DNA from: Photobacterium sanguinicancri
Lineage (GTDB): Bacteria; Pseudomonadota; Gammaproteobacteria; Enterobacterales; Vibrionaceae
Direction of reading: 5' to 3'
Assembly (NCBI RefSeq): GCF_024346675.1
Contig: NZ_AP024850.1
Location: forward strand, 2,046,001 to 2,110,000
DNA: 64,000 nt
Position numbers and translations under genes: made by a program. Of the stretch, positions 54,325-62,772 are shown piece by piece; positions within the stretch are counted from its first letter, which is position 1; each line of letters opens with the position of its first letter. A model generated the notes under the pieces. It made no database searches, was not told the DNA's origin, and worked only from the letters and a program-made list of their open reading frames with translations.

Positions 54325-55533
54325 CTACACCAATAGCTCCGTATCGTGCTGCTGACCTTTACGCACCCAACTCAAGCTCACCATGACGATAAAAGACATA
54401 ACTATCATCACAATGCCTAAGCTTAATTGATTATCCGCAGGCATCATTGATGCTGCTAATGTCGCTAAGCCCGCACCTAAGTTTTGCAAACCACCCAGTA
54501 CCGCACCAGCAGTACCCGCGTGATTAGGGAATGGTTCAATTGCTGCTGTTGTTGCTGCCGGGAATAATACCCCTGCCCCAATGAAGTACAAGAACGCACC
54601 TCCAATCAGTGAACTCACCGTAACTGTACCCGCTAGGCCTGGAACTAAAATAGTTACGGCACCGAGAACAATCGCAGACATACCTAAGTAAAGTACGCGG
54701 GTATTACCCATTTTTTTCACTAGGTTAGCAGAAAGCCATGAACCACCAAGGTAACCAGGTAATGGCAAAACAAACAAAAAGCTCACCATTGTTGGTTCTA
54801 ACTTCAATACGCTACCTAACAACACACCAGCCGCGGCTTCAAATACTGCAATACCCGCAAAGGTAGCAATAAGGCATAAAACATAGCCTTGGAACTGGCG
54901 GTTACTGACAACATAGCGGTAACTTACCCATACTTTTTCTTGGCGACGATTTTGCGGTGGTAACGTTTCAGTGAAGAACATCATCATCGCCACCGTGACT
55001 AACGCACCAAATAGAAGCAAGAAATAGTAGCTAGCTGTCCAATCAAAGTAACTCGATAAATAACCACCAAGCACTGGCGCAAGCAAAGGAGAAAAAATAA
55101 TCCCCATACTGACTAAGCTATTAGCACGATGTAAATCAGTGCCGTTATAGCAGTCACGAGTCACAGTACGGCACATTGCCCCACCACAACCAGTACCCAT
55201 ACCTTGAACAAAGCTCGCCAATAAGAACACTTCATAACTAGGCGAAAATATAGCCATCACGGTACCGCCTAAGAAAATCACCATACCAATGATGATCACA
55301 GGGCGACGTCCTATGCGGTCAGACAGTGGACCATAAAAGAACTGAGATAAGCCATACGGAATCAAATACGCTGCCATTACCGCTTGAAGGTATGAAGATT
55401 CAACGGAAAAGAAATCCGACATAGCCGGAATAGCAGGTACGTACATCGTCTGGGTCATCTGACCAACAGCGGCTAAGATGATTATTAAAAATAACAGACG
55501 AGCCATTTTAGTTTCTGGTGATTGCTGAGTCAC
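54325..55533 (-). CDS. emrD: EmrD-like multidrug MFS transporter
   Basis: About 402 residues, twelve-helix DHA1-family exporter: AAVGQMTQTMYVPAIPAM in helix 1, GLSQFFYGPLSDRIGRRPVIIIGM in loop 2-3 and the helix-4 motif VQGMGTGCGGAMCRTVTRD. It matches EmrD in layout. GTG 55533 is chosen because GAGGG lies eight bases upstream; an ATG at 55506 is an alternative. Upstream (55534-55913) no gene is confidently seen, only a 48-codon plus-strand frame. Confidence 0.88.
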   Translation of the reverse strand: MTQQSPETKMARLLFLIIILAAVGQMTQTMYVPAIPAMSDFFSVESSYLQAVMAAYLIPYGLSQFFYGPLSDRIGRRPVIIIGMVIFLGGTVMAIFSPSYEVFLLASFVQGMGTGCGGAMCRTVTRDCYNGTDLHRANSLVSMGIIFSPLLAPVLGGYLSSYFDWTASYYFLLLFGALVTVAMMMFFTETLPPQNRRQEKVWVSYRYVVSNRQFQGYVLCLIATFAGIAVFEAAAGVLLGSVLKLEPTMVSFLFVLPLPGYLGGSWLSANLVKKMGNTRVLYLGMSAIVLGAVTILVPGLAGTVTVSSLIGGAFLYFIGAGVLFPAATTAAIEPFPNHAGTAGAVLGGLQNLGAGLATLAASMMPADNQLSLGIVMIVMSFIVMVSLSWVRKGQQHDTELLV

Positions 55534-55913
55534 AACCAAATCCCTCACAACAGAACAATATATTAAAGACGAGTTTCTCATTGAGAAAAAATTGTCCTAT
55601 CGCAGAATTTTACTCCAACCATAACTCATAAGGTAAATCTATAATCTACCTTAACGATATTATTTAGTTTCTATATCTGCTTTAAGATGCGCAGATAGTA
55701 AAGCCGATGATGAAATCTGGCAAGAAAATAGCGTGTTACTCAGCACTATTCTTTATTATGATTTGGATTAGAAAAAGTAATGTATTTTCAGTGGGGAAAT
55801 CAGCACGCCGTCCTCTACTGAGAATTAGCATAATACCACTTCCTTTTTCCTGAGGCCTATGGACTGCTTACTCTGCATAAATACAGAATATTCGCGCTTA
55901 TCCACAAGCATAA

Positions 55914-55940
55914 AAAAACGCCTCACAAGGAGGCGTTTTT
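55914..55940 (-). terminator. Terminator of ribA
   Basis: AAAAACGCCTC (55914-55924) pairs with GAGGCGTTTTT (55930-55940) around a 5-base loop. On the minus strand it ends in a T run. It lies 23 bases past the ribA stop. Confidence 0.9.
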
Positions 55941-55962
55941 AGAATTATATCTATCAGCTATA

Positions 55963-56562
55963 TTAATCGAAATTAAAGCGGTGCTTACCGTGTGAAGCTT
56001 TGGTTTTCAGGTAACTTTCATTACCGTCTTTAACATGCGCTTTTGTACCAACAACCTCGGCGATAGTAATACCGTTCTCTTCTAATTCACGGATCTTCTT
56101 TGGGTTATTCGTTACTAAACGAATCGTACTCAAGCCAAGTGCTTTAAGCATTAATGCTGCTTCAGTAAAATCACGTAGATCATCACCAAAACCAAGGTGG
56201 TTATTTGCCTCGTAAGTATTCATACCTTGGCTCTGTAGCTCATAAGCATCAATTTTGTTGTAGAGGCCAATACCACGCCCTTCTTGACGAAGGTATAAAA
56301 TAACACCACCTTGCTCGCCCATCTTATTGATGGTTTCATCAAGCTGTTCACCACAATCACAGCGTGATGAATGAAAAACATCACCAGTCAAACATTCAGA
56401 ATGCATGCGAACTAGTGGCACTGACGCTAGTTTATCAGCATCACGGAAAATTACCGCAACATGCTCTTTACCCGACTCAAGGCCATTAAATGAAAGCAAA
56501 TCAGCAGGAATATTGCTCTTAAGACCAACTTTAAAAGGCACTCTCGCCCTTACATTTACCAT
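55963..56562 (-). CDS. ribA: GTP cyclohydrolase II
   Basis: 199-residue enzyme of riboflavin synthesis: GTP to 2,5-diamino-6-ribosylamino-pyrimidinone phosphate plus formate. Zinc ligands in [22 protein letters not shown] (three Cys), catalytic [14 protein letters not shown] and the [17 protein letters not shown] block. ATG 56562 has AGGA five bases before; the frame extends upstream to 56613 without support. Stand-alone. The region above it (56563-57034) has no gene; it holds one palindrome at 56980-56998. Confidence 0.95.
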   Translation of the reverse strand: MVNVRARVPFKVGLKSNIPADLLSFNGLESGKEHVAVIFRDADKLASVPLVRMHSECLTGDVFHSSRCDCGEQLDETINKMGEQGGVILYLRQEGRGIGLYNKIDAYELQSQGMNTYEANNHLGFGDDLRDFTEAALMLKALGLSTIRLVTNNPKKIRELEENGITIAEVVGTKAHVKDGNESYLKTKASHGKHRFNFD

Positions 56563-56979
56563 CTTATTCCTAAGTACTTCTTCTTTATGGCCCGAGAACA
56601 ACGGGTCATACAATTATTCATTCCTTCAGGATCACCCCAAAGGCACATATCTAGGCGTAAAATACACACCATCTCTTTTTCAGTAAGATACAAGAAGAAA
56701 ACGATAGTGGTAATTCGACCAACTCTTAGTTTGATAATAGCTAAAATCAATCAGTGAAAACAGGTTTGTCCTTACGATCGCCCCATTACGACCAATTGAA
56801 AACAACCAACTGGCTAGATTACATACGCTCGTACTCTAAATAAAAACAAAGATGAACAGCGTAGTATGTTGATGACACCAACTTAATAAGCATCAAGGCG
56901 CACTTTGTGCAACTAACAGCCATAAACAAGCGCTATTAATTTAAGCTGCTAATTACCAATCAATGAATGCCTGTAGATT

Positions 56980-56998
56980 ATTGTTATATTATAACAAT
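56980..56998. repeat. 19-bp near-perfect palindrome upstream of ribA
   Basis: ATTGTTATA-T-TATAACAAT, 9-bp arms around a single base, in the 470-base gap between ribA and the following membrane-protein gene (minus strand). Length and symmetry suit a dimeric repressor site. No regulator can be assigned. Confidence 0.45.
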
Positions 56999-57034
56999 TA
57001 CAACCCTTTAATTTATAGGGTTAAATTGAAAAGT

Positions 57035-57415
57035 CTAGCTATAGTGTTTTTCTACTCTTGGATGCATACATAAGCAAGAAGAAAAAATCGTAAAAAAAAT
57101 CACCCCACCCATAATCACTAATAACCGTTGCCAGTCCTCTCCCATAGCAAGCCTGACACTCAACATGCCATAGGTGGTGTAAATCCAAAATAGTCCACCA
57201 CTAAAGAGCGTTACTTGACATACACGTAAAATATAATGCTGTCGAATTAGCAGTAAAAGTGGGGATAATAATAAAACACCAAATGCAAAAAAATGACCAA
57301 ACCGCAAACTATGGGCAGCCAGTAGCCACAAGCTAAGCACAATAGGAAGATATAGCATGACGGTAATCAAGGTGTTTTGTCGAGAGTGTCGATGAGAGTT
57401 AGAGGTAGTGTTCAT
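57035..57415 (-). CDS. Small polytopic membrane protein, function unknown
   Basis: 126 residues from ATG 57415 with four hydrophobic segments (LITVMLYLPIVLSLWLLAA; FFAFGVLLLSPLLLLI; VTLFSGGLFWIYTTYG; LLVIMGGVIFFTIFSSCLC). No family recognised. GAGA lies upstream of the chosen ATG; the frame extends to 57475. An 11-bp inverted repeat (57430-57470) lies between it and the hydrolase gene upstream, possibly an operator or terminator. Confidence 0.7.
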   Translation of the reverse strand: MNTTSNSHRHSRQNTLITVMLYLPIVLSLWLLAAHSLRFGHFFAFGVLLLSPLLLLIRQHYILRVCQVTLFSGGLFWIYTTYGMLSVRLAMGEDWQRLLVIMGGVIFFTIFSSCLCMHPRVEKHYS

Positions 57416-57429
57416 GGTAAATCTCATGC

Positions 57430-57470
57430 AGGATAATAACATGTAATATATATACACCTTATTATCCTGT
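57430..57470. repeat. 11-bp perfect inverted repeat
   Basis: CAGGATAATAA (57430-57440) and TTATTATCCTG (57460-57470) with a 19-base AT-rich spacer, just upstream of the membrane-protein gene on the minus strand and downstream of the hydrolase stop. Could be the hydrolase terminator, though it lacks a T run, or an operator. Confidence 0.5.
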
Positions 57471-57508
57471 ATCACGAGCGCTTTTCAAAAATAGATTGAG
57501 TTAATCAG

Positions 57509-58801
57509 CTATATTTGACGATCATCAATTTCGTCAGCAAGCTGAATAAGCCGTGTTAAAATACGCTCACCATCGGCTTTTAGTCCATTGTGTTCATATT
57601 CATTTGTTTCCCATGCTTTAGCGTTTTTCAATGTTGTGAGCGTTTCTTTGCTATACGCATATTCAACATACATATCTTCAAGGTAAACGGCGGCAGCAAC
57701 TGGAACAGTATTGCGAGCTAACTGATCAACATCATACAACAGCGGCCAATCTGACTTTTCAGCTAATAAGTCCGCCGCGGCTTTTAATGGCTTTAAACAT
57801 TCCAGCTGATCAAACATCCAAGGGAAAACCATTTCACCCGTGAAACAGAAGTCTTGCCCTTTTTGATAATGACATTGAGGGTATTGATCGCGAACACGAT
57901 GCGCAGACCAAGCCGACGCCGTATGCTGGCAGTAAATCGATTCATGCAAAATCGCATAAATAGGATTAGTTTGGTAGGCCTGCTCCATCAGCATGCTATT
58001 TAAAAAGGCATAACTCAGCTCACGTTTATCATCTACTTCAACAAAGGCATCTTCAAGCAAGTAGTACATAGGGAGTTCAGCGCCGCTTCTGCCTAAATTA
58101 ATCCCAATCAACTGAAATTGTTCAACGGTGAAATGTTGCCCATTAGGTAATAACACATGATTATCAACAAGGTAGTTCGCAATTTCATTACAGCGTTGCT
58201 GGGCAGAAGGAAAACGTGAAAAGAATTGTGCGTTCTTATCCAAAACACGTTGATATGTGGCCTGATACACATCATCAGCATGGCGTGTTAACGAAGCAAG
58301 CCCACCAGTAATAAAGGCCTGGGTAAGACTCTGAGGGTAATATGACAAATAATGGAGGGCACAAAATCCACCAAAGCTTTGTCCGAGTATCGACCACTGC
58401 TTCACTTTCAGAGCCTCACGAATAAACTCAGCATCACGTACAATATTATCCGCTCTAAATTGTGCTAGGTACGCCACTTGCTGATCAGTTGATTGACTGG
58501 CCAATGTTTGATGAGAAATAACCGTACTCTGCCCAGTACCGCGCTGATCAAGCAGCAACACACGGTATTCTTGTAGCGCACGCTTTAGCCAACCGCTATT
58601 GCTGTCTGGACGTGGCGAAGGGAAACCGGGGCCACCTTGTAAATATACCAACCAAGGCAAGTCAGTATCTTGTTGTTGCTTGGCAACAATCTCTCGCGCA
58701 AAGACAGTAATCGTCTTCTCTGAGGGATAATCGTAGTTAAGAGGGACTTCAAATGAATGCGGCCGATAAACAAGATCACCATCGATAAAAGTTGTTTGCA
58801 C
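57509..58801 (-). CDS. Prolyl aminopeptidase-like alpha/beta hydrolase (S33)
   Basis: 430-residue peptidase of the large proline-iminopeptidase type: LVYLQGGPGFPSPRP (oxyanion loop HGGPG-like), LLDQRGTGQST, nucleophile elbow ILGQSFGGFCALHYL with catalytic Ser, then a helical cap (~180-330) and the late catalytic Asp/His region (YLEDMYVEY; TNEYEHNG). Releases N-terminal Pro from small peptides if the family role holds. Start is GTG 58801 with GGAGG five bases before. No signal peptide, so cytoplasmic. Confidence 0.88.
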   Translation of the reverse strand: MQTTFIDGDLVYRPHSFEVPLNYDYPSEKTITVFAREIVAKQQQDTDLPWLVYLQGGPGFPSPRPDSNSGWLKRALQEYRVLLLDQRGTGQSTVISHQTLASQSTDQQVAYLAQFRADNIVRDAEFIREALKVKQWSILGQSFGGFCALHYLSYYPQSLTQAFITGGLASLTRHADDVYQATYQRVLDKNAQFFSRFPSAQQRCNEIANYLVDNHVLLPNGQHFTVEQFQLIGINLGRSGAELPMYYLLEDAFVEVDDKRELSYAFLNSMLMEQAYQTNPIYAILHESIYCQHTASAWSAHRVRDQYPQCHYQKGQDFCFTGEMVFPWMFDQLECLKPLKAAADLLAEKSDWPLLYDVDQLARNTVPVAAAVYLEDMYVEYAYSKETLTTLKNAKAWETNEYEHNGLKADGERILTRLIQLADEIDDRQI

Positions 58802-59112
58802 GTATTCCTCCGTGAAAAGTTAAAGTCATGTTGAGAATTTCTCGAGATAACCATCATATATCAAGCACCACAAGGACGCGAAAGCACATTTCCCCCATAC
58901 GTAAAAACAGTTAACTTTGACGCTAAGCCCTTCAATTAGAGCAAGAAAAAGGTGGGCTTTTAATCAACTAATACGAAATTTGCCACTCGCAATTGTTATT
59001 TTTGTGAAAATCTCTAAAATTACGCCATCGAGAAAACTCGATCTAACGATTGAGTACGCCCCATTCAGTCTTACAGCACTGACGCTGTAAAAGACGCAGT
59101 AAAGGAAACATC

Positions 59113-60018
59113 ATGATTCAAGTTGTTGGTCACAAGAACCCAGACAGTGATAGCATTTGTTCTGCACTTGTTGGTGCTGAACTTCTTAAAGCTCGCGGCC
59201 TAGAAGCGAAAGCTGTTCGTCAAGGCGAACTAAACCGTGAAACTCAGCACATCCTAAAAACTGCTGGTGTTGATCAACCAGAAATGTGTACTGGCGTTGC
59301 TGGCGAAAAAGTATGGTTAGTTGATTACTCTGATCTAGCACAAGCACCAGATGACATCGCTGATGCAGAAATCGTTGGTATTGTTGATCACCACCGCCTA
59401 GGTGATGTGATGACAGTTAACCCACTGGAAGCATGGATCTGGCCTGTTGGTTGTACTTGTACCATCATGTTCAACCTATTCAAGATGGAAGAAACTGAAA
59501 TCACGCGTGAACTTGCAACACTGATGATGTCTGCAATTCTTAGTGACACTGTTGGTTTTGCTTCTCCAACTTGTACTCAAAAAGACAAAGATGCAGTAGC
59601 AGAGCTTGCTCCACTAGCGGGTGTTGAAGATCTTGATCTATTCATCAAAGAGCTTCTAATTGCTAAAACTGACATCCAAGGTCTATCTGCATCTGAACTT
59701 GTAGAGAAAGATCTTAAAGCATACCCATTCAAAGAGCGTAACGTTGTTGTTGGTCAAATCGAGCTAGCAACATTAGAGCAAGTTGACGCGATGATTGAAG
59801 AGCTAAACGCTGATCTACAACGTCGTTGTGACGAAGAAGGTCTAGCAATGGCAGCTCTAATGCTAACTGACATCACCACAAGCACAACTCGCCTACTTTA
59901 CAAAGGTGAATGGAATGCAACTTTAGATACACACGCTAAAGATGGCATGCTAATGATGGCAGACACGCTAAGCCGTAAGAAACAAGGCTGGCCGTGGCTA
60001 CAAACAGTACTTGCTTAA
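59113..60018 (+). CDS. ppaC: Manganese-dependent inorganic pyrophosphatase (family II)
   Basis: 301 residues of the DHH/DHHA2 type: GHKNPDSDSICSAL near the N-terminus, LVDYSD, the DHH box VGIVDHHRLGD (~90-100), SDTVGFASPTCT, and the C-terminal substrate loop SRKKQGWPWLQ with the R-K-K. Hydrolyses pyrophosphate using Mn2+. AAAGGAAA lies before the ATG. A small ATCGAG/CTCGAT hairpin (59027-59042) sits in the 311-base upstream gap, which otherwise shows no gene. Confidence 0.96.
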   Translation: MIQVVGHKNPDSDSICSALVGAELLKARGLEAKAVRQGELNRETQHILKTAGVDQPEMCTGVAGEKVWLVDYSDLAQAPDDIADAEIVGIVDHHRLGDVMTVNPLEAWIWPVGCTCTIMFNLFKMEETEITRELATLMMSAILSDTVGFASPTCTQKDKDAVAELAPLAGVEDLDLFIKELLIAKTDIQGLSASELVEKDLKAYPFKERNVVVGQIELATLEQVDAMIEELNADLQRRCDEEGLAMAALMLTDITTSTTRLLYKGEWNATLDTHAKDGMLMMADTLSRKKQGWPWLQTVLA

Positions 60019-60043
60019 TCTGCAAGCTATTGTAATAACATTA

Positions 60044-60070
60044 AAAAAGGAGCACATTGTGCTCCTTTTT
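60044..60070 (+). terminator. Terminator of ppaC
   Basis: AAAAAGGAGCAC (60044-60055) pairs with GTGCTCCTTTTT over an ATT loop. A perfect 12-bp stem with T run. Confidence 0.92.
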
Positions 60071-60110
60071 GTTTAAGTGAATTTAGACACAATTTAGTCA
60101 GTAGGCATGC

Positions 60111-61373
60111 CTACGATGACTCATTGGAATTTTGAATCAGCTCTGCAAAATGACTCACAAACTCCCTTCCGACTACCTTTCCTTCACGGTAATCGACTTC
60201 TAAATCATCTTTGTCACTTAATAACGCTCGACTTTTTAGGCCCTTCTCAGGCGCAATTTGGATCACTTTCAAGCCGTCAGGTACGTTAGCCAGAAAATCA
60301 CACTGTTCACGATAACTTTGATAATACTGCGTCAGCATTTCAATAACGTCAGCATTCTTACCTTTCCCAGTTAACTTTAAGAATCGCTCCATATTATTAT
60401 GAGCAAGCCATTTCCAGCTACCGTTGTTTGTTTTGGTTAAACGCTTTTCTTTGTGGTTTTGCAAAAACAATTTCACTTTCTCTGGTAAATGAGAATTTGT
60501 TCTCAACTCATCAGAGAAATCAGCATCTTGTTGAACACTGTCTTCATCATCTAGCCTTTGCTTCCACAGCTGGAATCGCTGTGACAAGTCTGAATGTGCA
60601 GCTCGTAATTTACCAATCGATGGATTCCGATTAATTTTGTCGATGTAATCAGGAATCGACTGCTCAATTTTGTCACGCCAGTCATCGAACATATCATCCC
60701 ATTCATCTTGCTCTTCTACTGGTTCAGTACGAATTACGATGACTAAATCAGCTCCACGACGCCATGCTTCTTGCACAGGCACAGCAGCACTAACGCCACC
60801 ATCAACCCACTCAAGATCATTTATATTTACTGGCTGATTATAAAGGACGGGGATAGCGCAAGATGCTCTTAATACATTCTTCCAATCATCATCAAACATC
60901 GGTAAATAAATATCTTCTAACGTATCTTTTCGTGTTGTTGATGCTAGAGCAACGCGGTTGGTCAATACGGCTTTGGCTTTATCAATATCTAATGGAAGCG
61001 AGCCTGTTGGTGAAACACATTTCAGCGCCCAATCTAAGTCCATAGGCTTTTGCTGACTCAGGTACTTGTAGAGATTAAAAAAGTCATCTTGGGTCGTGTA
61101 GTTAACAATAAAGTTGTAGCCAAACCGAGGCTGACGGCTGATATAAGATGAGAGGTTTAATGCGCCAGCTGACGTACCAATATAAAGGTCAAAAGGGTCA
61201 AAACCAGCTTCTAAGAAGGCGTCAAATACACCAGCAGTAAAAATACCTCGCTGGCCTCCCCCCTGAACGACTAAAGCAATTTTCTTATACTCAATACCCG
61301 CTAATTGGCCGGTAATTTGATCTACTATATGTAAATCTGATTGTTTTAAACTAAATGATAAGCGATTTGTCAT
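60111..61373 (-). CDS. Patatin-like phospholipase (YjjU-like)
   Basis: About 420 residues. Patatin motifs: oxyanion loop VVQGGGQRGIFTAGVFDAF (~38-56), nucleophile elbow IGTSAGALN (Ser) and the DGG dyad Asp in EWVDGGVSAAVPV. The C-terminal ~200 residues are charged and helical without a known domain. No signal peptide, so probably a cytoplasmic or inner-face lipase rather than a secreted ExoU-type toxin. ATG 61373 is chosen over TTG 61379. Convergent with ppaC. Confidence 0.9.
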   Translation of the reverse strand: MTNRLSFSLKQSDLHIVDQITGQLAGIEYKKIALVVQGGGQRGIFTAGVFDAFLEAGFDPFDLYIGTSAGALNLSSYISRQPRFGYNFIVNYTTQDDFFNLYKYLSQQKPMDLDWALKCVSPTGSLPLDIDKAKAVLTNRVALASTTRKDTLEDIYLPMFDDDWKNVLRASCAIPVLYNQPVNINDLEWVDGGVSAAVPVQEAWRRGADLVIVIRTEPVEEQDEWDDMFDDWRDKIEQSIPDYIDKINRNPSIGKLRAAHSDLSQRFQLWKQRLDDEDSVQQDADFSDELRTNSHLPEKVKLFLQNHKEKRLTKTNNGSWKWLAHNNMERFLKLTGKGKNADVIEMLTQYYQSYREQCDFLANVPDGLKVIQIAPEKGLKSRALLSDKDDLEVDYREGKVVGREFVSHFAELIQNSNESS

Positions 61374-61537
61374 ATCCAATACACGCAGTGCTATCAGAGG
61401 CTAAGTAACCAATATATCATCAATTATTGAATAAAGATGGAACGAGACACCATCAATGTCTCGTTTAATAAGAAGAGTGTATTTTGCGCATTTCCTACCG
61501 CAACGCAGTGACAATCAAAGCTATACAATTAAAGCGA

Positions 61538-61627
61538 TTATGCCAAAACAGAAATAAATGAGAACGTTGCGACCACACCCAATGCAGCAGTAACAGCAAC
61601 TAGTGCTAGTTTTAAATCAATATCCAT
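61538..61627 (-). CDS. ynhF: YnhF-family small membrane protein (29 residues)
   Basis: A 29-residue protein MDIDLK... with a single membrane helix to the C-terminus (LALVAVTAALGVVATFSFISVLA). It lines up with E. coli YnhF (MSTDLKFSLV...LG), sharing D-L-K at positions 4-6, L-V and the same total length of 29. AGGGG lies about nine bases before ATG 61627. Function of YnhF is not known; E. coli YnhF is an inner-membrane protein. Confidence 0.8.
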   Translation of the reverse strand: MDIDLKLALVAVTAALGVVATFSFISVLA

Positions 61628-61774
61628 AATCTAATCCCCTATACAACGTGATGTTTTAACATCTTTGTAACTCTAGTTTAGGCGCAGTTCAAGTTTAAGC
61701 GTGAATTATATGCGAGAAGTGCAGATTGCTGTCACAATATCGCTACAAATCAATACTAAATAGAAGGCATAACA

Positions 61775-62377
61775 ATGCGATTACTCTCTCGTTATATCAT
61801 TCCACTCAGTATCGTTTCCTGCTTCCCAATCAGCAGCTTAGCAAATACAGAAAAAATCTATGTTACACCTGCGATTGGCTACACCTACTCGGGCACAATG
61901 AAGAATGACGCAGGTGACAACATTTCCGTCAATCATGCTGCAAGCTATAACATTGCAGTCGAAACCGATATCGAACCTGGTCGAGTTGGCTTTTTCCTTA
62001 GCCATCAAAATACAGATACCGAAGAAGTGACGGGCAATAGTCAATTCACCTACCTCCACTTTCAAAGCTCCCTACGCTTTCAACCTACGCAACAACTAAA
62101 AAGTTACTTTGGCGCAAGCCTTGGTGGCACCTTTGTTAATGCATCGTGGTCTGAAAAAGATCTGTTCTTCTCTGGAGGCTTATTTGGCGGCATTGAATAT
62201 GAGATGACTAAAAATGCAAGCATTGTCTTAGAAGGTAGGTGGCTGGCCAATGTTGTAAAAAGTAATACGACAGCTATCTGTACACTGCCAACAGGGAATG
62301 AAACATGTAAGATCTCTATCGATTCAAACTTATTTAGCCAGTTTCAAACCAATCTAGGGATGCAGTTTTCTTTCTGA
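61775..62377 (+). CDS. Outer-membrane beta-barrel protein, OmpW-like
   Basis: 200 residues with a signal peptide (LLSRYIIPLSIVSCFPISSLA|NTEK), alternating amphipathic strands and a terminal Phe (NLGMQFSF), as in small 8-stranded barrels. Conserved-looking strand elements: IYVTPAIGYTYSG, GRVGFFLSHQNTDTEEV, LKSYFGASLGGTFV and LFGGIEYEMTKNASIVLEGRW. One Cys pair (CTLPTGNETC) probably forms a surface-loop disulfide. Close in style to OmpW/outer-membrane protein beta-barrel domain families; ligand unknown. AGAAGG before the ATG. Confidence 0.82.
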   Translation: MRLLSRYIIPLSIVSCFPISSLANTEKIYVTPAIGYTYSGTMKNDAGDNISVNHAASYNIAVETDIEPGRVGFFLSHQNTDTEEVTGNSQFTYLHFQSSLRFQPTQQLKSYFGASLGGTFVNASWSEKDLFFSGGLFGGIEYEMTKNASIVLEGRWLANVVKSNTTAICTLPTGNETCKISIDSNLFSQFQTNLGMQFSF

Positions 62378-62551
62378 TTTTTGTGAATAATTTTTCATTT
62401 GGCTGAAAATATCACTGTTTGTCGTACCGAGTGCGGTCTCATACTGATTTCTGGTGGTTTTACAGCCAATAACACTCAAACTGAAAATAAAATATATCGC
62501 TAGATATGAGCCCCCCACTAGTGATTTAAACCAGAATGTATTTTTATGCAT
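62354..62551 (-). CDS. Putative small lipoprotein, antisense-overlapping the barrel gene end
   Basis: 65 residues with a lipoprotein-type signal (YLAIYFIFSLSVIGC, Cys ~30) and a short polar tail (KTTRNQYETALGTTNSDIF). The last 24 bases overlap the 3' end of the barrel gene in antisense. No good ribosome site is visible. Unrecognised; may be real, but modest support. Confidence 0.4.
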   Translation of the reverse strand: MHKNTFWFKSLVGGSYLAIYFIFSLSVIGCKTTRNQYETALGTTNSDIFSQMKNYSQKSERKLHP

Positions 62552-62772
62552 GGAATCACTGCCAAATCAACTCCCCCTTGCAATAGTTAACACTAAAGCC
62601 CAACCTTGTTAACAAAGTTACACTCTATTGCTTTACATTTTTTCTCTCGTTACTCTCGGTATATCAACACGGTTTAACAATCCATAAATCGTGTACAAAA
62701 ATGGAAATAATCAGCATTTTTCTCTAGATTTTATTTACGAAATAGAGAATAGCAGTACAAAAGGAGTTGTTT

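Noticed and set aside
55707-55853. 48-codon plus-strand frame with a hydrophobic stretch between emrD and ribA
   Set aside because: No ribosome site, Arg-rich odd C-terminus and no terminator in phase; could be chance. Not listed as a gene.
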